DNA of 64,000 nt from Ktedonobacteria bacterium brp13 (GTDB lineage Bacteria > Chloroflexota > Ktedonobacteria > Ktedonobacterales > Ktedonobacteraceae), in the NCBI GenBank assembly GCA_015099395.1, contig AP024096.1:4464001-4528000 (forward strand), read 5' to 3'. The notes under the pieces are model-generated. The model was not told where the DNA came from and did not search any database. It saw nothing but the letters and a program-made list of their open reading frames with translations. Position numbers and translations under genes: made by a program. Shown here in pieces: positions 8,162-17,059 of this stretch (positions within the stretch are counted from its first letter, which is position 1; every line of letters starts with the position of its first letter).

Positions 8162-8380
8162 CTATTTACTGATCGCGGTATTGCGCTCAAGCCGCCGCGC
8201 CAGCACAGATAACGGATAACACAGGACAAGATAGAGTAGCGCACCCAGGACGAAGACAAACATCTTTGCATTTGGATCGGTCTGCGGAAGCGCAAAGTCG
8301 GTGGTAATATACTCTAGCTCAACAATGGCGATTGCCGAGAGGAATGCACTATCCTGAATCAACGTAATAAAGTTATACAT
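8162..8380 (-). pseudogene. C-terminal remnant of an amino-acid ABC transporter permease
   Basis: The minus-strand frame from 8380 down encodes about 72 residues that match the end of polar amino-acid permeases: an FITLIQDSAFLSAIAIVEL stretch (normally FI.LLKDTSLLSVI) and a final membrane segment ending LSVLARRLER. The rest of the permease (about 150 residues with the EAA loop) is missing. The frame runs on upstream into the divergent glycosyltransferase without similarity. This is a decayed fragment next to the IS and repeat region, probably left by a rearrangement. No substrate-binding or ATPase gene is nearby. Confidence 0.7.
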
Positions 8381-8522
8381 GATATCGCAGAGTTCTTGTA
8401 AATACCCCGCTAGAAAAACGTGTTGATAGCAAGGTATCTCTCGATTGGTAGGTGGCGGGAAACTTCGCAGACCCTTTTGTTGTATCTCTCCCCCCGCTAC
8501 AGTTCCAGAAAAGGAAGGACGC

Positions 8523-9236
8523 TTGGAGCAATCACACAATCTGGCAATTCTCATTCCAGCGCTCAATGAAGAAGAGACGATCGGACCTCTGATCCGTGAG
8601 ATCCCAACCGGGGTGGCGCGCTGGATTATTGTAATTGATAATGGAAGCACCGATCAGACAGCACAGGTGGCACGCGCAGCCGGTGCACTGGTCGTTGAGC
8701 AACCACAACGTGGCTATGGTCGCGCCTGCTGGACAGGATTTCAGAAGGCATGTGAACTGGGAGCAGAGATCGTGGTCTATATGGATGGAGATGGGAGCGA
8801 CGATCCAGCCGATCTCATCTCTATGCTGACACCCCTTATCTCTGGCAGCGCAGATCTTGTGATCGGTTCTCGCGTGACCGCGCAGGCAGAACGCAACTCT
8901 GTACCGGCACAGGCACAGCTCGGCAACTGGCTGGTCTCGCACCTGATCAATCTGCGCTACCAGACTCAGCTTCATGATGTCGGTTCATTTCGTGTAATAC
9001 GCAGTGAACATTTAAGCGCACTTCAGATGCATGAGATGACCTCCGGTTGGCCGGTCGAGATGCTGGTCAAGGCCGCACGAGCCGACTATCGCATTCAAGA
9101 ACTGCCCATTCACTATCGCCGACGACGCGCTGGCTCTTCAAAAGTTGCGGGCAACCTCATCGGCAGTGTACGCGCCGCCTACTGTATGCTCTCGACGGCA
9201 ATGCGCTATACGACGATGGGGAGAGTCCATGTCTGA
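8523..9236 (+). CDS. Family 2 glycosyltransferase
   Basis: This is a GT-A fold nucleotide-sugar transferase of about 237 residues. It has the N-terminal LAILIPALNEEETI strand, VIDNGSTDQT, and the metal-binding DxD region MDGDGSDDP. No membrane helix is seen, so it should act at the cytoplasmic face. The frame is open from 8445, but the leading residues look non-coding. A TTG at 8523 preceded by AAGGAAGG and directly before the conserved strand is the likelier start. It overlaps the next gene by 8 bases, and the third gene overlaps the second, so the three form a translationally coupled operon. The TIGR04283/TIGR04282 pairing known from arsenosugar-type clusters is a possible parallel. Confidence 0.8.
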   Translation: MEQSHNLAILIPALNEEETIGPLIREIPTGVARWIIVIDNGSTDQTAQVARAAGALVVEQPQRGYGRACWTGFQKACELGAEIVVYMDGDGSDDPADLISMLTPLISGSADLVIGSRVTAQAERNSVPAQAQLGNWLVSHLINLRYQTQLHDVGSFRVIRSEHLSALQMHEMTSGWPVEMLVKAARADYRIQELPIHYRRRRAGSSKVAGNLIGSVRAAYCMLSTAMRYTTMGRVHV

Positions 9237-9945
9237 TGTAGCCCGGAGGGCACAAGATGCCATGGCCCCAAGGGCCGCAATCGTTGTGATGGCGCGCTAT
9301 CCTGAAGCAGGGGCGACAAAGACACGGCTTGCACGCACGTTAGGGAATGAGGCAACAGCACAGCTCTATCGGGAGTTCTTACACGATACAGCGTTCCATT
9401 GCAACGCGCTCCCCTATACGTTGCACTGGGCCTACACACCAGCGCATGTTGACTATGCGGCATTGGTCGCCGAACTCGCGCCGGCACATGCACAGAAGAT
9501 GGTCTGCTTCGCTCAACAAGGTGCGGACTTCGGACAACGCTTGCAGCACGCCTTTGACCATACCAGCCAACAAGGCTTTGAGCGCATAATCCTGATCGGG
9601 TCCGATACACCGCATATCCAGTCCGAAAGAATCGAAGAAGCATACGCAGCACTGAATGATAGCGATGTCGTACTGGGGCCAGCTGAAGACGGTGGATATT
9701 ATCTAATCGCGCTCAAAGCTTCACACGACGTCTTTAGTGGTATCCCGATGAGCACTGACAGCGTGTTACGCATGACCATCGAGTCCGCACAACGACAGGG
9801 TCTGCGCGTACAGCTCCTGGAGCCGCTCTTCGATATTGACGAAATAAGCGAACTCAAACGGCTAACAACGTTGCTTGTACGTGAGCCACAACGTGCACCG
9901 GCAACCACCATACACTTGCAAAAAATGGAGGATGTACAATGGTAG
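9229..9945 (+). CDS. DUF2064 / TIGR04282-type nucleotidyl- or glycosyltransferase-like protein
   Basis: This 238-residue protein has the family signature VMARYPEAGATKTRLARTLG, then LIGSDTPHI, VLGPAEDGGYYLIALK and a final FDIDEISELKRL. The fold is MobA-like (nucleotide-sugar binding Rossmann). Members are annotated as arsenosugar-biosynthesis glycosyltransferases or simply DUF2064; the true reaction is mostly unproven. ATG 9229 overlaps the end of the upstream glycosyltransferase and is preceded by GGGGAG. Its stop overlaps the start of the radical SAM gene by 7 bases, so production of the three is coupled. Confidence 0.85.
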   Translation: MSDVARRAQDAMAPRAAIVVMARYPEAGATKTRLARTLGNEATAQLYREFLHDTAFHCNALPYTLHWAYTPAHVDYAALVAELAPAHAQKMVCFAQQGADFGQRLQHAFDHTSQQGFERIILIGSDTPHIQSERIEEAYAALNDSDVVLGPAEDGGYYLIALKASHDVFSGIPMSTDSVLRMTIESAQRQGLRVQLLEPLFDIDEISELKRLTTLLVREPQRAPATTIHLQKMEDVQW

Positions 9946-10967
9946 TTTCTCAGATTTCACAGAATCAGGACCAGGCACTTTTAGCGTTACCACGCTCGAT
10001 CTATATTGAATCGACAACACGCTGTAACGAGCTTTGCCAGCAGTGTCCACGCACACTGCTCACCCGTGAAGAGGATCGTGACCTTTCGTTCGAGAACTTT
10101 CGCTCTATCGTCGACCAGTTCCCTGCGCTGGAACGCGTTGTCTTGCATGGTCTGGGCGAGCCTCTGCTCAACAAAGAGCTACCAAAGATGATCCGCTATC
10201 TCAAAGAGCGCGGCGTCTATGTACTCTTCAACTCGAACGGCATCCTGCTGACAGAGCGCCGAGGGCAGGAGCTGATAGATGCCGGACTGGATGAGTACCG
10301 TCTCTCGATGGATGGCACCAATCGCGAATCCTATGCAAGAATCCGTGGTGTCGACGCCTTCGATAAGATCTGGCGTAACGTACGGGCCTTTATCGATCTC
10401 CAGAAGGCTCAGCAGGCAACAAAGCCGGTCGTCTCGCTCTGGTTCACCGCAATGCATGAGAATATACCAGAGCTACCACAACTAGTCGATCTTGCCAGTA
10501 ACGCCGGTATCCCAGAGATCTACCTGCAACGGCTCGTCTACTTTGAAGAGGGTCTGGCCCAATCTAAACAGAGCCTCTTCCGCCGCTCAAGTCGTGAGGA
10601 ACAGGAGATCGTGCGCCAATGCGAGGAGACCTGCGCCAGCCGTGGTATCAGATTTAAAGCAGCAGGGACAGCGACACCATTGGAGAGTATCGTACGTGAG
10701 ACAGATTCGCGACCCTGGTCAGGCTGTAATCGTCCATACACACTGACCTATATAACTTCTAGTGGCAACGTGCTCTCTTGCTGCTTCGCACCTTTCGGGC
10801 ATCGGAGCGCCAAAGAGTATCGTGAGGAACGCGTACTGGGTAACATCTTCCAGCAATCGATCGCCGAGATCTGGAATGGGGATCGCTACAACGAATTCCG
10901 TCGCGCCTTCGAAAGTGATCATCCCGCACGCCACTGCTCACAATGTGGGCTCAACTGGAGCTACTAG
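9939..10967 (+). CDS. Radical SAM protein with SPASM-like C-terminus
   Basis: This 342-residue enzyme has the CNELCQQC motif (CxxxCxxC) near residue 28 for the 4Fe-4S cluster that cleaves S-adenosylmethionine. A GLGEPLL motif follows and corresponds to the GGE motif. The C-terminal part has further cysteines (GCNRPY, LSCCFAPFG, CSQCGLNW) typical of a SPASM or twitch auxiliary cluster domain. It is the last gene of the GT2-DUF2064 operon (7-base overlap, GGAGG before the ATG). It lacks the DUF3641 end known for ArsS, so the operon is not a standard arsenosugar cluster. A modified sugar or peptide product is conceivable, but the substrate is unknown. Confidence 0.88.
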   Translation: MVVSQISQNQDQALLALPRSIYIESTTRCNELCQQCPRTLLTREEDRDLSFENFRSIVDQFPALERVVLHGLGEPLLNKELPKMIRYLKERGVYVLFNSNGILLTERRGQELIDAGLDEYRLSMDGTNRESYARIRGVDAFDKIWRNVRAFIDLQKAQQATKPVVSLWFTAMHENIPELPQLVDLASNAGIPEIYLQRLVYFEEGLAQSKQSLFRRSSREEQEIVRQCEETCASRGIRFKAAGTATPLESIVRETDSRPWSGCNRPYTLTYITSSGNVLSCCFAPFGHRSAKEYREERVLGNIFQQSIAEIWNGDRYNEFRRAFESDHPARHCSQCGLNWSY

Positions 10968-11001
10968 TCGCTTCTGCAGTATCACTGTACACATGAGAGA
11001 C

Positions 11002-11043
11002 AAAAAAGGGTGGACACTGTATATTGATAGGCAGTGTCCACCC
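11002..11043 (-). terminator. Hairpin terminator between convergent genes
   Basis: A perfect 12-bp stem, GGGTGGACACTG (11008-11019) with 11032-11043, has an A-run on its left. On the minus strand this gives a T-run after the hairpin, so it serves the FlgM-like gene best. It may also stop the radical SAM operon from the other side. Confidence 0.75.
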
Positions 11044-11148
11044 GCAATCACTCTGATTTTTCGCGTATACATGTACCATTGAGCACATGCACGATCTCAT
11101 ATTCTTCGAGAAAAAGTGCAGCCCAACAGTCTTAGTTGTAACGTGCCG

Positions 11149-11535
11149 CTATTTTTTGCTATCGCCATCACTATCTACAACATCTTCCCTGGTGGCCTCA
11201 ACAGCATCGTCAACTGTTTTACAGAGGTTAACAGCCGAAGATGACAAAAAAGCGAATGTAGCAGGTGACCGTCGCAGAGCATCAGTAAGCGCCTGATCAT
11301 CGACTTGATAAGTTCCAGACGCCACCTGGGCCGCTAACGTCTCGGCACGGGCAATACGCGCCTCTCCATCTGAATGAGCGATCAAATGAGCGCGCACATG
11401 CGTAATATCGTCTCCTTGCTGATTGTGTTGTACGCTATACTCTTCAGTCGCCCCAGAGGTTGTTGTAGAGTGAGCACTTTCGCGCGCGCTACGCTCATAT
11501 TTGGCAGCACGTTGCAATCTTTGAGCATCTGACAT
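11149..11535 (-). CDS. FlgM-like anti-sigma-factor-type small protein
   Basis: This is a 128-residue, charged, soluble protein. Residues about 57-92 (ARIARAETLAAQVASGTYQVDDQALTDALRR) match the C-terminal pattern of FlgM, where I..L...I.SG.Y.VD...IADALL binds the flagellar sigma factor sigma28. The N-terminal half is low-complexity. The ATG at 11535 is preceded by GGAAGG. No flagellar or sigma gene is in the window, and Ktedonobacteria are filamentous spore formers not known for flagella, so the partner is probably another sigma factor. The FlgM call rests on this short motif only. Confidence 0.6.
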   Translation of the reverse strand: MSDAQRLQRAAKYERSARESAHSTTTSGATEEYSVQHNQQGDDITHVRAHLIAHSDGEARIARAETLAAQVASGTYQVDDQALTDALRRSPATFAFLSSSAVNLCKTVDDAVEATREDVVDSDGDSKK

Positions 11536-12019
11536 TGACGTCTACCTTCCTACCTTCCCGCACCATTTCATCATGAACACCGTTATCGACATTCGTGCAA
11601 GGCGAGAGTAGGAACGGGGAAAAGCCTCCCCCTGATCATCCACCCCACATCAATCCTCCCGTCCCATCACCCCCTGGCTACTCTATCCAAACCATTCCAT
11701 TGCCCATCTTCCAACCGACCCCGTCCACTCTCGACTTACATTGAGAGCATAACCCAGTTTTTCAAGACCCAATAGAGATATTTGTCACCTGTTGCGAGGG
11801 TAGGAAGTCCTTGAATAGCAGAGACGAGTAGGGTAATGCATAGCGTTAAAGAGGAGATAGAGCATCCCCTCTCACTATTACTGCTAACGATGCTCATGGG
11901 TGGTTTCGCCACTGCGGCTATCTGCCTTAAAACGGGCGCGAACAGCTCATGGTATCATGAGTGGCTGCTCCGACACGACTTGTGATCACACGACTTGCCG
12001 CATTCCTCATCGTATCAGC
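11536..12019. other. Intergenic region, nothing recognised
   Basis: About 480 bases contain no convincing gene on either strand and no clear RNA. The part next to 11536 must hold the promoter of the FlgM-like gene, but I could not pick out hexamers with confidence. Confidence 0.5.
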
Positions 12020-12166
12020 TTATGCATGTCCGCCTGCGGTGACGGTATCGATGGTTAACGCGGCGTCCTCTAGTGCGACCGAGATAGCCTCAATGACCTG
12101 CTCAGTCTGTTCGGACGTCAGCCGTTCATACGGCTGGTTTCTTTGCTCATGGTGATGTGCTTTCAT
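12020..12166 (-). CDS. Possible small acidic protein (48 aa)
   Basis: A minus-strand frame from the ATG at 12166 to the TAA at 12020-12022 encodes 48 residues beginning MKAHHHEQRN, with an amphipathic stretch (LTSEQTEQVIEAISVALEDAA) that reads like a real helix. No Shine-Dalgarno is visible, and I do not recognise a family. The plus-strand frame across the same bases is Cys- and Ser-rich and looks like its shadow. Confidence 0.3.
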   Translation of the reverse strand: MKAHHHEQRNQPYERLTSEQTEQVIEAISVALEDAALTIDTVTAGGHA

Positions 12167-12230
12167 TTGAAGAGTCGGTGGGAGTGAGAAGCGTCTTGTG
12201 TCTCAAAGACTCCCTCTCATTTTGCAGACA

Positions 12231-12261
12231 AGAGAGGGAGAAAGGCCCTTTCTCCCTCTCT
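12231..12261 (-). terminator. Perfect inverted repeat, likely terminator of the epoxide hydrolase gene
   Basis: A 15-bp perfect stem (12231-12245 with 12247-12261) lies 30 bases after the end of the hydrolase gene. The U-tract is poor, so it may act mainly as an mRNA-end hairpin. Confidence 0.5.
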
Positions 12262-12292
12262 GTGCGTGTCCGTTGATTGCCATCTGATCTGA

Positions 12293-13435
12293 CTACCGCA
12301 AAGAACGGTAGAAAGCCCGCAGGTCTTCCACCAGCAGTTCTGGTTCCTCTAGAGCAGGGAAATGCCCACCTCGTGGCATCTCTGTCCAACGCTCGATACG
12401 CAGGGTGCGCTCCGCAAGGGAACGCGGAGCAGGAGTATCTTTGGGGAAGAGGGCCATTGCCACTGGAACCTCGACGCGCTGCCCCGTTTTGAGGGATGGA
12501 GCGTGGCTTGCCTCATAGTAGAAGCGAATCGAGGGATTGATCGTTTGGGTCACCCAATAGATCATGATGTTGGTAAGCAGTTCATCTTTCGTATACTTAC
12601 GCTCAAGAGCACCATCGATGTCGCTCCAACCATAGAATTTTTCGATGATCCAGGCAGCGAGCCCGACAGGCGAATCAGAGAGGCCATAGGCCAGCGTTTG
12701 TGGCTTGGTTGACTGGATCATGACATATCCACCCTCCTGAAAGGATCTCTGCTGCTTCGCTCTCAGGTACTCTTGCTCGACGGGCGTCAGGCTCGATGGG
12801 TCCAGGTTCATGGTGGCCTGAAAGCCAATGTCGGTCAGATGGATGCCGATGACCGATGCGGGATTATTGAGCGCCAGGAGTTGGGAGATGGGGCTACCCC
12901 AATCCCCACCAGCCGCGGCATAGCGCTGGTAGCCGAGCACGTCTCGCATCAAACTGGCCCACAACTCCGCCGTCTGTTTCACCGTCCAGCCTGGCTTTCG
13001 CACTGGATCGGAGAAACCAAAACCAGGAATGGAGGGAACAATCACATCAAAAGAGTCAGCCGCATTGCCTCCGAAGCTTTCCGGGTCGGTGAGCATGGGG
13101 ATGATCTTGTGCATGCGGTAGAACGAATCGGGCCAGCCATGGGTGAGGATGATCGGCAGTGGATTCGGTCCTTTGCCCCGCTCATGGATAAAATGAAAGC
13201 TCAAGCCATCGAGGTCTGTGCGAAACTGCGTGTACCTGTTGAGTGTTGCCTCTTGCTTGCGCCAATCGTATTCGTGCTGCCAGTAGGCCACCAGACTCTT
13301 GAGATAGTCCAGATTCGTGCCATAGCTCCAGCCAGCTCCTTCGACCTCATCGGGCCAGCGCGTGCGAGCTAAGCGCTCACGCAAATCGTTAAGGGTGGAC
13401 TGAGGGATGGCTATTTTGAATGGTTGAATATTCAT
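12293..13435 (-). CDS. Epoxide hydrolase (alpha/beta-hydrolase fold with EHN domain)
   Basis: This 380-residue enzyme opens with the epoxide-hydrolase N-terminal domain (FKIAIPQSTLNDLRERLARTRWP), followed by the hydrolase core. HGWPDS carries the oxyanion region. GGDWGS carries the nucleophile Asp, the acid expected in epoxide hydrolases rather than Ser. GGHFPALEEPE near the end carries the catalytic His. Tyrosines needed for epoxide activation are plausible in the cap (residues 200-300) but cannot be fixed by eye. The ATG at 13435 follows AAAGGAGAAAG, so the further 31 upstream codons are not used. It stands alone. The reaction would turn epoxides into vicinal diols. Confidence 0.88.
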   Translation of the reverse strand: MNIQPFKIAIPQSTLNDLRERLARTRWPDEVEGAGWSYGTNLDYLKSLVAYWQHEYDWRKQEATLNRYTQFRTDLDGLSFHFIHERGKGPNPLPIILTHGWPDSFYRMHKIIPMLTDPESFGGNAADSFDVIVPSIPGFGFSDPVRKPGWTVKQTAELWASLMRDVLGYQRYAAAGGDWGSPISQLLALNNPASVIGIHLTDIGFQATMNLDPSSLTPVEQEYLRAKQQRSFQEGGYVMIQSTKPQTLAYGLSDSPVGLAAWIIEKFYGWSDIDGALERKYTKDELLTNIMIYWVTQTINPSIRFYYEASHAPSLKTGQRVEVPVAMALFPKDTPAPRSLAERTLRIERWTEMPRGGHFPALEEPELLVEDLRAFYRSLR

Positions 13436-13642
13436 GTGTCTCTTTCTCCTTTTCTTTGTACAAAGAGATTGTAGCACTAAATGAGGACAAACCGGCCCTC
13501 GTTCAGACGGGGCCGAAATTACTGGCAATCAGAATGGTTACTTGAAAGAGGCTCAATCTTTCCGCATACCGCTGTAAGCGGAATTGCTGAAGATTCACGC
13601 GAAAGATACGACCACCCCACACAAGGCGTCTCCCTCTCGAAG

Positions 13643-13694
13643 AAAGAGATAAAGAAAAGGCTAGCACGGTGGCTAGCCTTTTCTTTATCTCTTT
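13643..13694 (-). terminator. Long perfect hairpin terminator
   Basis: A 23-bp perfect stem (13643-13665 with 13672-13694) with a 6-base loop has T-rich flanks. It lies about 20 bases downstream of the KGG gene on the minus strand and insulates the epoxide hydrolase gene from it. Confidence 0.85.
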
Positions 13695-13713
13695 TTACCT
13701 ATGCAGTCTATTG

Positions 13714-13911
13714 CTAGGCCTGTACGTTATACTTGGAGCGGCGGCGACTGATCGAGCCTCCCTTGCGTCCGGCAGCCTGAGCCTCTTCACTGGTCCACTT
13801 GTGCGCGGTACCCAGGGCATGTGCTGCTTTTCCACCTTTGCTAGCAATTTCTCGTTTCTTTTCAGGACTCATTGAAGCAAAACCACGACCACGCCCTTTT
13901 TGTGTCTGCAT
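13714..13911 (-). CDS. KGG-repeat stress-type small protein
   Basis: This 65-residue, very basic protein has two copies of the KGG motif: SPEKKREIASKGGKAAH and SEEAQAAGRKGGSIS. Such repeats occur in Bacillus GsiB and Enterobacteria YciG, which are general-stress, hydrophilin-like proteins. A strong AGGAGGAG lies six bases before the ATG at 13911, predicting high expression. The gene is monocistronic with its own terminator. Confidence 0.9.
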   Translation of the reverse strand: MQTQKGRGRGFASMSPEKKREIASKGGKAAHALGTAHKWTSEEAQAAGRKGGSISRRRSKYNVQA

Positions 13912-14624
13912 TTCTTTCTCCTCCTATTAGAGTGCTGGAAGCTACACCCTTAACTCATTTAGGACGTAAGAGCGCAGGGCCAACCCCCGACTCTTCTCCT
14001 TGCACACGCATTCTCCCCGGTACTCAACCCACAGTTAAGTGGATCATCATCAACCTGCTACTAACACGACTCATCTTGTAGTTTAGATACACATGAGACG
14101 GCAATATTTTTTGCATTTTTGATTTCTGTCCATCCTGTGACATCGAATGCATCTCGACTAACAGAGGATCAAAACTATATGTACCGGAATCATTCATTTA
14201 AAGAAAGCCGTATAAAGAGTTCACAAGCTTTCTAGATATGTTCGAATGTCTGTAAACGCTGATCCGTAGAAGGCTGTATCTGTGTTTCAGCAGATATCTA
14301 CTGCTTAAGTACAGAATAACAGGTGTATAGAGTCAGAACAAGAGATGCATACATCATCGAAAAAAAGTTTCAGCATTCTCTAATGTAGACTCATCTATTT
14401 CTAAGCAAAGGCAGAGGTTCTTGCCAGGCTGCAAGCTCAACAGGCTCTTATTTTCTCCTGATAAACTCAGCAGTTTCTAAGGAAAATTCACACGCTCTTA
14501 GGAGCTAAAAGTAACAATTATCGCAAAAGTACTAGCCATAAGTGTAGTACTCGGGCATCTGGGCAGCCTGAAAAGGATTGAAGAGATTGGAGGAGAGCAT
14601 GAAGGGTCTACTGATAAGCAGATT
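13912..14624. other. Long AT-rich intergenic region
   Basis: About 710 bases contain no protein-like frame and no recognised RNA. The end near 13912 should contain the KGG gene promoter. A 9-codon frame with a good ribosome site near 14588-14628 was judged too short to call. Confidence 0.5.
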
Positions 14625-15020
14625 TTAGACGTTGGGCTGGTTAGAAGAGGCGATTAAATCTTTGATTAAGCTAATCATATCATCGACGGCGAAGGGCTTT
14701 TCGAGCAAAGCGACACGCATTTGCTGGAGTTCGTCAGGGTCAACATACGTTGCTGCAGTTGTTAATATAATTGGAAGAGCTGCAAAACGAGATTGACTAC
14801 GAATCTTGTGGATAACTTCTATCCCGGAGATAGGTCCATTCAAGCGCCAATCAATAATCATCAGGTCAGCCGCAGCAACAGCGTCTAACTCATCAAGACC
14901 AAACGCAGCAAGGCATGCGTCAGCATCAAGAAAATTGACGACTGAATAGCCCTCATCCTGTAATACAAGCTGAAGCATTTCCTGGATGGCAGCATCATCC
15001 TCAAGCACGCCAATACGCAT
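14625..15020 (-). CDS. Stand-alone response-regulator receiver protein
   Basis: This 131-residue protein is a single CheY-like receiver domain. It has the acidic EDD near the start, phosphoacceptor Asp57 in LMIIDWRLNG, the Thr of ILTTAAT and the Lys of LLEKPF. There is no output domain, so it would act through protein contacts or as a phosphate sink. The ATG at 15020 follows GGGAAG and agrees with the promoter at 15058-15086, which rules out the longer frame to 15059. The sensor kinase gene upstream on the same strand (ends 15206) is the obvious partner. Confidence 0.9.
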   Translation of the reverse strand: MRIGVLEDDAAIQEMLQLVLQDEGYSVVNFLDADACLAAFGLDELDAVAAADLMIIDWRLNGPISGIEVIHKIRSQSRFAALPIILTTAATYVDPDELQQMRVALLEKPFAVDDMISLIKDLIASSNQPNV

Positions 15021-15057
15021 ATCTCTTCCCTTTTTTACGCAAGCCAAATACAAGCAC

Positions 15058-15086
15058 ACTATAGCAAACTACTCTGTAATGTGCAA
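15058..15086 (-). promoter_or_regulatory. Promoter of the receiver-protein gene
   Basis: Read on the minus strand, TTGCAC (15086-15081) and TATAGT (15063-15058) are 17 bases apart, a near-consensus pair. The start would be near 15050, leaving a leader of about 30 bases, so the regulator can be made separately from its kinase. Confidence 0.65.
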
Positions 15087-15205
15087 GAGCTAGGGATGAA
15101 TCGCGTGCCACGTCTCAAGGCCATTGATGCCGCAAGAATACGCTCAACTCAGCGACACGCCACAGGAGGCAGTTTTTTTGCAATCCTACTAGCGATGGAG
15201 AGCTT

Positions 15206-16732
15206 TTACGACACTGGGGATACGGTATATTTGATGCGGTAAGGGGGTGGAGGGATCGTCTGGGCAAGCGGCGCTGCTATTGGGAGTGCAAAGGTGACAC
15301 TGGTTCCCTGGCCCTCGTGGCTTCTGAGCAGAATATGACCATGCATAGCTTCAAGCAGGCGTCGTGAAATATAGAGACCCAGGCCAGAACCTGCGATTGC
15401 AGCATTGGCCTGCGAGAGATGAGCAAGACGCTTGAAAGGTCGGAAGAGAACAGACTGCTGCCGAAGTGGAATACCAATGCCATGGTCGCACACTGTTACA
15501 TAAACCATATCTGCTCCTGTCTCTGTCTGGCTGAGATGATCATGGTTCCGCTGCAATAGATCAGGGAAACGACTCAGATGCGTGAGGGCATTACTTTGAT
15601 ACCGCACGCAATGTGTATACACAAAGACCTCAATCAGACCACCATCAGGAGAATATTTCACGGCGTTCTCTAGTAGATTCGTGATCACCTGCCGCACACG
15701 ATGTACATCTGCCAGCACTGGTGGTAGAGCAGGGTCTCCGAGACATTGAATGCTATAGCGACCGGGTTGCTGGCGCTCTACATGATCCTGCATCTGTTGC
15801 GTCACCTCCTGGCACAAGACATCTAACGGAATATGCGAGAGGCAGAGATTGATGCGTCCAGAACGCAGGCGCGAGATATCCAGCAGATCGTTAATCAAAA
15901 CCTCAAGGTGATCGATCTGCTCCATAATCGCATGAAAATACTTCTGCCGACAGGCAGGGGTCATCTCAGTACTGGCAAGCGAGGAAGACGCAACGGAGGT
16001 CTCAGCAGGGGTCTCAGCAGGGGTCTCAGCAAAACCATACTCCTGCAACAGTCCAGCATACCCCTTAATAACACTCAGTGGTGTACGCAGATCATGTCCA
16101 ATTATAGAGAACAGTTCGTCATAGCCAGGCTGTGTACATGCGGCCACAATCTCGGCAATTTCAGGATCGCCTGGACCGTCAGGAACAGCAGGGGTGAGCA
16201 GAGCGGTCTCGACAAGCTGTGAGATACGCGGTAAGAACTGTTGCAAGAAACGCTGTTCAGTTCTGCCTGGTACGTGTTCAGCATAGGCCGTACAGAAGAG
16301 CAGGCCAAGCATCCCATCAGGACACTCCAACGGAGTAATCAGCAGGAACGCCGTAGGATGCGGTACATGCTCTGTCGCAGCGGTCGTATCACTGGTATCA
16401 CTGGCAACGTTTGCGTTGTCAGCAAGCGTGTGTGCAGCAAAGACCGAGGCATTCAGCAGCCATAGATCACCGGTCTGCAGAGCCATATCACAATAGGCAA
16501 GCACACGCTCATTCGTCAATAACTGCGCATCGGTGATCGTGCCATAATAGCCTGGTACGGACTGCGCTGACTGGGATAGCGATACCGGCGCTGCTGAGAG
16601 TATCTGCCGACACTGAGGATGACAGAGCGCATCATCAAAGCTACGCAACACAATACACGCGCCATCACAACCCAACAAAGTACGAATGCACTCCGCGATA
16701 TTATGGAGCAGCGAGATATTCACATCTGTCAT
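15206..16732 (-). CDS. GAF-type sensor histidine kinase
   Basis: This 508-residue cytoplasmic kinase has no membrane segment. The first 210 residues form a GAF-like sensor region. The H-box FSIIGHDLRTPLSVIKGYAGLL follows, with phospho-acceptor His213, then the N-box (VITNLLENAVKYSPDGG), the G1 box (DHGIGIP) and the G2 box (GSGLGLYISRRLLE). A small AETPAETPAET repeat lies just after the H-box helix. It is encoded by near-identical 12-bp units around 16000-16027, an odd place for an expansion. The ATG at 16732 is preceded by GGGAGGGG; the 37 codons further upstream look untranslated. It is likely paired with the receiver protein downstream. Confidence 0.9.
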   Translation of the reverse strand: MTDVNISLLHNIAECIRTLLGCDGACIVLRSFDDALCHPQCRQILSAAPVSLSQSAQSVPGYYGTITDAQLLTNERVLAYCDMALQTGDLWLLNASVFAAHTLADNANVASDTSDTTAATEHVPHPTAFLLITPLECPDGMLGLLFCTAYAEHVPGRTEQRFLQQFLPRISQLVETALLTPAVPDGPGDPEIAEIVAACTQPGYDELFSIIGHDLRTPLSVIKGYAGLLQEYGFAETPAETPAETSVASSSLASTEMTPACRQKYFHAIMEQIDHLEVLINDLLDISRLRSGRINLCLSHIPLDVLCQEVTQQMQDHVERQQPGRYSIQCLGDPALPPVLADVHRVRQVITNLLENAVKYSPDGGLIEVFVYTHCVRYQSNALTHLSRFPDLLQRNHDHLSQTETGADMVYVTVCDHGIGIPLRQQSVLFRPFKRLAHLSQANAAIAGSGLGLYISRRLLEAMHGHILLRSHEGQGTSVTFALPIAAPLAQTIPPPPYRIKYTVSPVS

Positions 16733-17059
16733 AATCTTATCAGCCCCTCCCTCTCGGCTATCGAGTTCATTTTTAGTATATAGAAGGAACCAAGAAGCGG
16801 ACAGTGAGTAGCCCTTGACCAGCCTGTCATAGAGCAGGTACAATTAAGCGATGGCATCACAGGCATAACGCGTTACTATCCATAGCAGGAGGCATCACAG
16901 CACATCCTGCCACGTTTCCATATGCTGATAATTTAGTGGAGCTACGGTTTAAGTCGATTACTTGTACTGTATAAGGCTAGAAAAATAGATGGAAGCAAAT
17001 ACGCTGGCAGGTCACTTCAAAGAGACAGTGTCGACGCATTTAGAGAGGGATAACAGTGT
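16733..17059. other. Divergent upstream region of kinase and HEAT-protein genes
   Basis: About 330 bases separate two divergent genes. A TATACT-like -10 for the kinase can be seen, but its -35 is weak. No repeat, operator or RNA stands out. Confidence 0.4.

Noticed and set aside
11961..12155. 64-codon plus-strand frame rich in Cys and Ser
   Set aside because: No ribosome site and unlikely composition. The minus-strand 48-aa frame over the same bases is the better, though weak, candidate.
14588..14628. Nine-codon frame behind a good GGAGGAG site (MKGLLISRF)
   Set aside because: It is too short, no gene lies downstream on the same strand to be regulated, and its end overlaps the receiver gene on the other strand.
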